Shown piece by piece: positions 1 to 4,984 of a DNA stretch of 8,489 bases. This DNA is from CAJCIY01 sp036379355 (GTDB lineage Bacteria; Actinomycetota; Actinomycetes; Mycobacteriales; CAJCIY01). The notes beneath the pieces were generated by a model, which worked only from the letters and a program-made list of their open reading frames with translations, searched no databases and had not been told where the DNA came from. Numbering within the stretch: position 1 is the first letter of the stretch; each line of letters opens with the position of its first letter. The DNA lies in assembly GCA_036379355.1 (NCBI GenBank), contig DASVGV010000060.1, positions 1 to 8,489 of the forward strand. The letters are read 5' to 3'. A program made the position numbers and the translations under genes.

Positions 1-1
1 G

Positions 2-184
2 TCCCGCGCCGCGACGGCGACGGCATCGCCCGAGGCACCGGCATCGCCCGAGGCGCCGGCGAGGAAGGCGCCGGCCAAGAAGGCGGCCGCGAAGAAGGCA
101 CCGGCGAGGAAGGCACCGGCGAAGAAGGCACCGGCGAAGAAGGCGGCCGCGAAGAAGTCGACCCCACCCACGACGGGCTCGTAA
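2..184 (+). CDS. C-terminal end of a Lys/Ala/Pro-rich protein (5' end outside window)
   Basis: The frame starting at base 2 is open from the window edge to a TAA at 182-184 and gives about 60 residues. Two copies of an SPEAPA hexapeptide (26-61) are followed by six (R/K)KA(P/A)A pentapeptides (62-151) and the end KKSTPPTTGS. This is a flexible, strongly basic tail like those on actinobacterial nucleic-acid-binding proteins, including histone H1-like proteins, HU/Lsr2-type proteins, helicases and topoisomerases. Such tails bind DNA or RNA non-specifically through lysines. No folded domain lies inside the window, so the parent protein cannot be named. The next gene starts 40 bp downstream on the same strand. 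The codon pattern (GCG/GCC/AAG, almost no A/T at third positions) matches the neighbouring genes and supports real coding. Confidence 0.72.
   Translation, partial: SRAATATASPEAPASPEAPARKAPAKKAAAKKAPARKAPAKKAPAKKAAAKKSTPPTTGS
62..157 (+). repeat. 15-bp coding tandem repeat, (R/K)KA(P/A)A units
   Basis: Six tandem 15-bp units occupy 62-151, plus a partial AAGAAG at 152-157. The units read RKAPA, KKAAA, KKAPA, RKAPA, KKAPA, KKAAA. Some are nearly identical at the DNA level, for example AAGAAGGCACCGGCG at 122-136 and its neighbours. The array probably varies in copy number between strains through replication slippage without shifting the frame. It is preceded by two 18-bp SPEAPA units (26-61). 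Confidence 0.8.
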
Positions 185-192
185 CGCGCCCG

Positions 193-206
193 ATCGCTGA
201 GGCGAT
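193..206 (+). terminator. Small hairpin after the Lys-rich gene
   Basis: ATCGC (193-197) and GCGAT (202-206) form a perfect 5-bp stem with a TGAG loop, 9 bp after the TAA at 182-184. There is no T tract and the stem is short, so this is only a weak candidate transcription terminator. It could instead be chance in GC-rich DNA. Confidence 0.2.
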
Positions 207-212
207 GGTCGC

Positions 213-218
213 TAGTTT
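213..218 (+). promoter_or_regulatory. -10 box for a possible leaderless transcript of the 225-830 gene
   Basis: TAGTTT fits the actinobacterial -10 pattern TANNNT. It ends six bases before the A of the ATG at 225, the spacing expected when transcription starts at the start codon itself. No Shine-Dalgarno-like purine run lies at the usual distance before that ATG, which also fits leaderless initiation. No convincing -35 box is visible around 189-195. Confidence 0.4.
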
Positions 219-224
219 GGCCGC

Positions 225-830
225 ATGAGCGGGCAGCTGTCGTTCTTCTCGGCGGCGGCCAGGATCCCGGACGCCGACGACCTGGCGGGCCTGCTGTGCG
301 GGCCGGCGCAGGTGGTGCAGCGCGACGACCGGGCCCGCGTCAGCGTGGTGCTCGCCGAGGACTGGCGGGTCGCCGCGCTCGCTGCCGAGCTGGCGCTGCG
401 TGCGCTGGACGCCGAGGTGGTCGTCGCCGACGAGACCGACGGCTGGTCCGGCCCGCGCGGTGGCGCCCGCAGCGTCCGGACGCCGTTCCTCGCGTCGCTC
501 GTCCCGCTGGCCGACCGCTGGACCGCCGGGGGCGCCGGAAAGCGCGTACCGCCTCGGCTCGTCCTCGACGGCCCGATGCTGCGCCTCTGGTACGTCGTCG
601 CCGGCCGCCGCTGGGACGCCGGCCACGCGTTGGGCCTGGGCGAGCACGACGAGGCGGTGTGGCCGGCGGTGGGCGCGCTGCTCGCGGCGTCGGGCCTGCC
701 CGCCGCGTTCGTCGGCCCGCGCGGTGACGGGCCCGCCTACCGGCTCACTGGGCGGCGCCGTCTCACCCGGCTCGCCGAGCTCGTGGGCGACCCGCCGGCG
801 GATGCGCCCGACGGCGCTTGGCCGATCTGA
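225..830 (+). CDS. Conserved hypothetical protein beside topA
   Basis: This is a 201-residue protein of unknown function. The N-terminus MSGQLSFFSA and the position directly upstream of topA match a conserved actinobacterial family found at this locus; from memory the M. tuberculosis counterpart is Rv3647c, next to topA Rv3646c. I see no signal peptide, membrane helix, P-loop or metal-binding cluster. The visible parts are a hydrophobic/acidic N-terminal half (residues about 10-75) with alternating beta-like strands such as VSVVL and AEVVVADE, a basic linker (about 76-110), and a more ordered C-terminal half containing the segment LRLWYVVAGRRWDAGHALGLG. There is one cysteine (C25). The ATG at 225 is preferred because it begins the conserved MSGQLSFF segment and has a well-placed -10 box. 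The gene ends 69 bp before topA on the same strand. Its conserved linkage suggests a link to DNA topology or replication, but this is inference from context only. Confidence 0.8.
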   Translation: MSGQLSFFSAAARIPDADDLAGLLCGPAQVVQRDDRARVSVVLAEDWRVAALAAELALRALDAEVVVADETDGWSGPRGGARSVRTPFLASLVPLADRWTAGGAGKRVPPRLVLDGPMLRLWYVVAGRRWDAGHALGLGEHDEAVWPAVGALLAASGLPAAFVGPRGDGPAYRLTGRRRLTRLAELVGDPPADAPDGAWPI

Positions 831-849
831 ACGGCCCGGCGCGACGCCG

Positions 850-860
850 TACCGTACCGT
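850..860 (+). promoter_or_regulatory. Candidate topA promoter -10 region (overlapping TACCGT boxes)
   Basis: TACCGTACCGT holds two overlapping TANNNT hexamers (850-855 and 855-860) in the 69-bp gap before topA. They lie about 40-50 bp upstream of the GTG start, which leaves room for a short leader with the ribosome-binding site. No good -35 match is visible at the right distance, so the call is tentative. topA is often supercoiling-regulated, but nothing here demonstrates that. Confidence 0.22.
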
Positions 861-885
861 CGCGTCTGACAGACCGGCGCAACAG

Positions 886-892
886 AAGGGGA
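886..892 (+). promoter_or_regulatory. Ribosome-binding site of topA
   Basis: AAGGGGA lies seven bases before the GTG at 900 and is complementary to the 3' end of 16S rRNA. It decides the GTG start, from which the protein begins MASKLVIVES, as expected for the Toprim N-terminus of TopA. Confidence 0.7.
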
Positions 893-899
893 CCCTCGG

Positions 900-3554
900 G
901 TGGCGAGCAAGCTGGTGATCGTCGAGTCGCCGGCGAAGGCGAAGACGATCGCCAAGTACCTCGGTGACGGCTACGTCGTCGAGTCGTCGATCGGGCACAT
1001 TCGGGACCTGCCCCGCAGCGCGGCCGACGTGCCGGCCAGCTACAAGGGCACGGCCTGGGCGCGGCTCGGCGTCGACGTGGAGAACCACTTCGCCCCGCTG
1101 TACGTCGTGTCCGCGGACAAGAAGCAGCAGGTCGCCAAGCTGCGGTCGCTGCTCAAGGACGCCGACGAGCTGTTCCTCGCGACCGACGAGGACCGCGAGG
1201 GCGAGGCCATCGCCTGGCACCTGCTCGAGACCCTCAAGCCGACGGTCCCGGTCCGGCGGATGGTGTTCCACGAGATCACCCCGGCGGCGATCCGCGCGGC
1301 CGTCGCCAACCCGCGGGCCCTCAACGAGCAGCTCGTCGACGCGCAGGAGACCCGGCGCATCCTCGACCGCCTCTACGGCTACGAAGTCAGCCCGGTGCTC
1401 TGGAAGAAGGTGCTGCCGCGGCTGTCGGCCGGCCGGGTGCAGAGCGTGTTCACCCGCCTGGTCGTCGAGCGGGAGCGCGAGCGGATGCGGTTCCGCAGCG
1501 CCGGCTACTGGGACTTCCAGGCCGAGCTGGCCGTGGGCGACCCGGCCCCCGGCGACCCGACCTCGCTCACCGCGACCCTGACAGCGGTCGCCGGCCAGCG
1601 CGTCGCCACCGGCCGCGACTTCGCCCAGGACGGCACCCTGCGCGGCTCCGGCGTGATCGTCCTCGACGAGGAGCGGGCGACCGCGCTCGCCGCCGCGCTC
1701 GACGGAGGCTCGGCCGTCGTCACCAGCATGGAGACGCGGCCGTACCGCCGCTCGCCGTCGCCGCCGTTCATGACCTCGACGCTCCAGCAGGAGGCCGGGC
1801 GCAAGCTGCGGATGACCGCCCAGGCGGCGATGCGCACCGCCCAGCGGTTGTACGAGAACGGCTACATCACCTACATGCGGACCGACTCGACGACGCTGTC
1901 GGAGACGGCGCTGACGGCGGCGCGCGACCAGGCCCGGCGCCTGTACGGCGACGACCACGTGCCGGCCGCGCCGCGCGTCTACACCCGCAAGGTCAAGAAC
2001 GCCCAGGAGGCGCACGAGGCGATCCGCCCGGCCGGCGACAGCTTCCGTACGCCGGGCGAGGTGGCGGGCGAGCTGGCCGCGGACGAGCTGCGCCTGTACG
2101 AGCTCATCTGGCAGCGGACCGTCGCCTCGCAGATGGCCGACGCGACCGGCACCTCCGCCTCGGTCCGCTTCGGCGCCGACGCCGGCGGCAACACCGTCGA
2201 GCTGTCCGCGTCCGGGCGGGTGATCACCTTCCAGGGCTTCCTGCGGGCGTACGTCGAGGGGGCCGACGAGCCCGAGCAGGAGGCGGCCGACCAGAACCGC
2301 CGGCTGCCGGTGCTGGCCACGGGCGACCGGCTTGCCGCGGGGCCGGTCACCCCCGAGGGCCACCACACCCAGCCGCCGGCGCGCTACACGGAGGCGTCGC
2401 TGGTCAAGGCGCTGGAGGAGCTCGGCGTCGGCCGGCCGTCCACGTACGCGTCGATGATCGCCGCCATCCAGGACCGCGGGTACGTCTGGAAGAAGGGTAG
2501 CGCCCTCGTCCCGTCCTGGATCGCGTTCGCCGTCGTCGGGCTGCTGGAGAAGCACTTCGGCCGGCTCGTCGACTACACCTTCACCGCGTCGCTCGAGGAC
2601 GACCTGGACGCGATCGCGCTCGGCACCGAGCAGGGCGAGAACTGGCTCACCCGGTTCTACTTCGGCTCGGACAAGGGCCAGGAGGGCGGCGTCTCGCGGG
2701 CGGGCGGGCTGAAGAAGCTCGTCTCCGAGCGGCTCGAGGAGATCGACGCGCGGGAGGTCAACTCGATCCCGATCGGCACCCTCGACGACGGCGAGACGGT
2801 CGTCGTGCGCGTCGGCCGGTACGGGCCCTACCTGCAGGCCGGGGAGCGCCGGGCGTCGGTGCCCGAGGACCTGGCCCCCGACGAGCTGACCGTGGCCAAG
2901 GCGCAGGAGCTGCTCGACCAGCCGAGCGGTGACCGGGAGCTCGGCGCCGACCCGGCCACGGGCCGCAGCATCGTCGCGAAGGCCGGCCGGTACGGGCCGT
3001 ACGTCACCGAGGTGCTGCCGGAGGGGTCGAAGGACAAGCCCGCCACGGCGTCGCTGTTCAAGTCCATGACGCTCGACTCGGTCACCCTCGACGACGCCCT
3101 GCGGCTGCTGACGCTGCCGCGGGTCGTCGGCGTGCTGGACGGCGAGGAGGTGACCGCGCAGAACGGACGGTACGGCCCGTACCTGCGGCGCGGCACGGAC
3201 TCCCGGACGATCGAGTCCGAGGAGGAGCTGCTCACGATCACGCTGGAGCAGGCCCGGGCGGTGTTCGCCCAGCCGAAGCAGCGGCGGGGACGCGGGCAGG
3301 CCGCGGCGCCGCTGCGGGAGGTCGGGGTCGACCCGGCCTCCGGCCGTCCGGTCGTCGTCCGGGACGGCCGTTTCGGTCCGTACGTCACCGACGGCGAGAC
3401 CAACGCGAGCCTGCGCAAGGGCGACACCGTGGACGCGGTGACCATCGAGCGGGCGGCCGAGCTGCTCGCCGACCGGCGCTCCCGCGACCCGGCGCCCCGC
3501 AAGCGGACGACCAAGAAGGCCGCGCCGCGCAAGCGGGCGTCCAGCCGGTCCTGA
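900..3554 (+). CDS. topA: DNA topoisomerase I (type IA)
   Basis: This 884-residue cytoplasmic enzyme relaxes negative supercoils through a transient 5'-phosphotyrosine bond to one DNA strand. The Toprim domain spans about 1-130, with E9 in VIVESPAKAK and the Mg-binding D96/D98/E100 in DEDREGEAIAWH. SAGRVQS lies at 176-182. The catalytic motif YITYMRTDS places the active tyrosine at Y325, with R327 beside it. AHEAIRP (371-377), QPPARYTEASL (from 491) and GRPSTYAS (from 511) complete the core. The C-terminal part has four GR(Y/F)GPY repeats at 639, 696, 756 and 823 in place of zinc fingers, then a basic tail rich in K and R. The whole protein lacks cysteine. This is the actinobacterial form, which uses repeats and a basic tail for DNA binding and processivity. 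The usual A(T/V) after GRVQSV is F184-T185, a small deviation. topA faces arsM, with 10 bp between the two stop codons. Confidence 0.98.
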   Translation: MASKLVIVESPAKAKTIAKYLGDGYVVESSIGHIRDLPRSAADVPASYKGTAWARLGVDVENHFAPLYVVSADKKQQVAKLRSLLKDADELFLATDEDREGEAIAWHLLETLKPTVPVRRMVFHEITPAAIRAAVANPRALNEQLVDAQETRRILDRLYGYEVSPVLWKKVLPRLSAGRVQSVFTRLVVERERERMRFRSAGYWDFQAELAVGDPAPGDPTSLTATLTAVAGQRVATGRDFAQDGTLRGSGVIVLDEERATALAAALDGGSAVVTSMETRPYRRSPSPPFMTSTLQQEAGRKLRMTAQAAMRTAQRLYENGYITYMRTDSTTLSETALTAARDQARRLYGDDHVPAAPRVYTRKVKNAQEAHEAIRPAGDSFRTPGEVAGELAADELRLYELIWQRTVASQMADATGTSASVRFGADAGGNTVELSASGRVITFQGFLRAYVEGADEPEQEAADQNRRLPVLATGDRLAAGPVTPEGHHTQPPARYTEASLVKALEELGVGRPSTYASMIAAIQDRGYVWKKGSALVPSWIAFAVVGLLEKHFGRLVDYTFTASLEDDLDAIALGTEQGENWLTRFYFGSDKGQEGGVSRAGGLKKLVSERLEEIDAREVNSIPIGTLDDGETVVVRVGRYGPYLQAGERRASVPEDLAPDELTVAKAQELLDQPSGDRELGADPATGRSIVAKAGRYGPYVTEVLPEGSKDKPATASLFKSMTLDSVTLDDALRLLTLPRVVGVLDGEEVTAQNGRYGPYLRRGTDSRTIESEEELLTITLEQARAVFAQPKQRRGRGQAAAPLREVGVDPASGRPVVVRDGRFGPYVTDGETNASLRKGDTVDAVTIERAAELLADRRSRDPAPRKRTTKKAAPRKRASSRS

Positions 3555-3575
3555 CCGGAGCGGCTTACGCCGGCT
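3543..3575. terminator. Candidate bidirectional terminator between topA and arsM
   Basis: CCGGTC (3545-3550) and GACCGG (3553-3558) form a compact stem over the topA stop codon. A larger alternative pairs AGCCGG (3543-3548) with CCGGCT (3570-3575), spanning the 10-bp gap between the convergent stops. There is no T tract, which is common in high-GC actinobacteria. A shared terminator fits the convergent layout, but the stems are short. Confidence 0.3.
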
Positions 3576-4365
3576 TGGTCGCCCGCACTATCGCGCCGTG
3601 CATGCCGGGCGCGGCCTCGTGGGTGAACTGCACGCTGGCGTCGGTGAAGCCGGCGGCGGCGAGCCCGTCGAGGTACTCCGCTCGGGAGAGGGCACCGGCG
3701 ATACAGCCGACGTACGAGCCGCGCTCGGCGCGGTCTGCCGGCGTCAGGTGGTCCTCGGCCACGACGTCGGCGATGCCGATGCGGCCGCCCGGAGCCAGCA
3801 CCCGGAACATCTCCGCGAGCACGGCCGGCTTGTCGGGAGAGAGGTTGACGACGCAGTTGGAGATGACGACGTCGACCGACCCGCCGGGAAGGGGAACGTC
3901 CTCGATCGTGCCGCGCAGGAACTCGACGTTCTCGACTCCGGCCCGGGCCTGGTTCTCACGGGCCAGGGCCAGCATCTCGTCGGTCATGTCCACGCCGTAC
4001 GCGAAACCGGTCGGGCCCACCCGACGGGCGGACAGCAGCACGTCGATGCCGCCACCGGAGCCGAGGTCGAGCACCCGCTCGCCGGCCCGCAGTTCGGCCA
4101 CCGCGACCGGGTTGCCGCAGCCGAGACTGGCGGCGACGGCCTGCGCCGGCAGCTCGGCTTGCTCGTCCGCGGGGTACAGCGCCTGGCCGAAGGCCGCGTC
4201 CACGGCCGTGCCACCGCCGCAGCACGAGGCGTTCGCCTCCGCGGCGGGTGCGCAGCAGCCGCCGTCCGACACGACGGCGAGCCCGCCGCCGGCTTCGGCG
4301 CTCACCGCCTGGGCGGCCGCCGCATAGCGCCGGCGTACCTCGTCGCGGATGTCCGGATCGGTCAT
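3565..4365 (-). CDS. arsM: Arsenite S-adenosylmethionine methyltransferase
   Basis: This 266-residue soluble enzyme would methylate As(III) using S-adenosylmethionine to give mono-, di- and trimethyl arsenicals. The class I methyltransferase fold is clear. Motif I is VLDLGSGGGIDVL (about 98-110), the acidic end of beta-2 is GVDMT (about 124-128), and further motifs are DVVISNCVVNLSPDK (about 165-179) and VLAPGGRIGIADV (about 189-201). The arsenic-binding cysteines of the ArsM family are present: C48/C49 in the N-terminal segment, C83 in SLGCGNP, C171 in SNCVVNL and C221 in YVGCIAGAL, corresponding to the four conserved cysteines of algal CmArsM. An extra Cys pair lies at C37/C38. Length is normal for bacterial ArsM. 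The ATG at 4365 has a GGGAG site seven bases upstream. The gene is divergent from an ArsR repressor and convergent with topA. No arsenite efflux pump or arsenate reductase gene is in the window. Confidence 0.93.
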   Translation of the reverse strand: MTDPDIRDEVRRRYAAAAQAVSAEAGGGLAVVSDGGCCAPAAEANASCCGGGTAVDAAFGQALYPADEQAELPAQAVAASLGCGNPVAVAELRAGERVLDLGSGGGIDVLLSARRVGPTGFAYGVDMTDEMLALARENQARAGVENVEFLRGTIEDVPLPGGSVDVVISNCVVNLSPDKPAVLAEMFRVLAPGGRIGIADVVAEDHLTPADRAERGSYVGCIAGALSRAEYLDGLAAAGFTDASVQFTHEAAPGMHGAIVRATKPA

Positions 4366-4372
4366 CGCTCTA

Positions 4373-4377
4373 CTCCC
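4373..4377 (-). promoter_or_regulatory. Ribosome-binding site of arsM
   Basis: On the minus strand, GGGAG lies seven bases before the ATG at 4365-4363. It supports this start and implies a leadered arsM mRNA. Confidence 0.55.
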
Positions 4378-4400
4378 ATCGAAGTGTGTCTATGGATGGC

Positions 4401-4429
4401 AGCGTGCAGCACCTATCGATGAATGTCAA
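4401..4429 (-). promoter_or_regulatory. Candidate arsM promoter
   Basis: On the minus strand a perfect -35 box TTGACA (4429-4424) is followed, after exactly 17 bp, by CACGCT (4406-4401). The latter keeps only the key A2 and T6 of the -10 consensus. Transcription would begin near 4394, giving a leader of about 29 nt that contains the GGGAG site. The -35 box lies within the candidate ArsR operator, as expected for a repressor that blocks RNA polymerase. Confidence 0.4.
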
Positions 4430-4430
4430 T
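4415..4430. promoter_or_regulatory. Candidate ArsR operator in the arsR-arsM intergenic region
   Basis: ATCGATGAATGTCAAT is an imperfect inverted repeat (ATcGA-N6-TCaAT, four of five half-site positions symmetric). It resembles the ATTGA/TCAAT-type sites bound by ArsR/SmtB repressors. It sits in the middle of an 85-bp gap that is clearly more AT-rich than its surroundings, between divergent arsM and arsR. It covers the arsM -35 box and lies 20 bp upstream of the arsR start, so one bound dimer could repress both genes. Confidence 0.45.
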
Positions 4431-4450
4431 CAGTGTGCCAGACTGGTGGC

Positions 4451-4861
4451 ATGGCGACGCGGACGCAGGCACGTGCCGTGGCCGAGGACGTCGCAGCCTG
4501 CTGCTCGCCACTGACCGGCGGCGAGATCGGTCCGGAGTCGGCGCAGCGGCTGGCGGGCATCTTCAAGGCGCTCGGCGATCCCACCCGGGTCCGGCTGGTG
4601 TCCTTGATCGCGGCGACCGACTCCGGGGAGGCCTGCATCTGCGACCTCACCGACCCGGTGGGCCTGTCCCAGCCGACCGTGTCGCACCACATGCGCATCC
4701 TGGCCGACGCGGGCCTGGTGACCCGCGAGCAGCGAGGCCGGTGGGCCTACTACGCGGTCGTCGACGAGGCGCTGGGAGCGCTGGGCTCGGCGCTCGCAGC
4801 CGGTCCGCGCAGAACGTCACCGCGGCGGAAAGGCGAGGGCGGGCGCCAGGAGCACCGTTAG
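4451..4861 (+). CDS. arsR: ArsR/SmtB-family arsenic-responsive repressor
   Basis: This 136-residue dimeric winged-helix repressor would leave its operator when As(III) or another soft metal binds cysteines. The fold is typical: FKALGDPTRVRLVSLI (about 38-53), the metal-site helix GEACICDL with C62 and C64, the recognition helix GLSQPTVSHHMRILADAGLV (about 71-90), and the wing REQRGRWAYYAV (about 92-103). An N-terminal Cys pair (C17, C18), together with the CxC in the metal-site helix, resembles the C15/C16/C55 arsenite site of Corynebacterium ArsR. An arsenite sensor is therefore more likely than a CadC- or SmtB-type zinc sensor. The ATG at 4451 is chosen; an in-frame ATG at 4349 would overlap arsM and the operator. 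No good Shine-Dalgarno precedes 4451. CAGACT at 4439-4444 could be a weak -10 for a leaderless mRNA. The C-terminus is a basic tail. Confidence 0.92.
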   Translation: MATRTQARAVAEDVAACCSPLTGGEIGPESAQRLAGIFKALGDPTRVRLVSLIAATDSGEACICDLTDPVGLSQPTVSHHMRILADAGLVTREQRGRWAYYAVVDEALGALGSALAAGPRRTSPRRKGEGGRQEHR

Positions 4862-4864
4862 CAT
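4859..4864 (+). promoter_or_regulatory. Possible -10 box upstream of the MFS-tmk gene
   Basis: TAGCAT over the arsR stop codon fits TANNNT and could start a transcript near 4871, just before the AGGGGAG site at 4891. No -35 box is visible. If real, it would give tmk-holB a promoter independent of arsR. The match is short and could be chance. Confidence 0.18.
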
Positions 4865-4890
4865 CGGGAGGGACACTCGCGCCGGACCAG

Positions 4891-4897
4891 AGGGGAG
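4891..4897 (+). promoter_or_regulatory. Strong ribosome-binding site upstream of MFS-tmk
   Basis: AGGGGAG is the best Shine-Dalgarno match between arsR and the MFS-tmk gene. Six bases further on lies an in-frame ATC (4904). The nearest in-frame ATG (4985) is 87 bases beyond the site and has no good site of its own. This raises the question of which codon is the real start (see findings). Confidence 0.5.
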
Positions 4898-4984
4898 CGC
4901 GCCATCGCCACCCCGGCTTCCGAGGAGCCGCGCCGGCCGCTGAACCCGGCGGTCAACGACCTCGCCGAGGTCCACGTCTCGGGC

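Noticed and set aside
1..184. The regular repeat array as a possible CRISPR or non-coding satellite
   Set aside because: The units are contiguous 15-bp codon repeats in an open frame ending in TAA, with no spacers. They are a protein tail.
3575..4422. Plus-strand open frames opposite arsM
   Set aside because: The minus strand has all ArsM motifs, the arsenic-binding cysteines and a ribosome-binding site. The plus-strand frames show no recognisable domain.
4349..4450. An upstream in-frame ATG (4349) that would extend ArsR by 34 residues
   Set aside because: It would overlap the arsM coding start and place the operator and promoter region inside the gene. The extension has no homology-like features, and ArsR family proteins usually begin near the ATG at 4451.
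4866..4903. A terminator between arsR and MFS-tmk
   Set aside because: Only short, imperfect G/C pairings such as CTCGCG against CGCG can be drawn, with no stable stem of six or more perfect pairs and no T tract.
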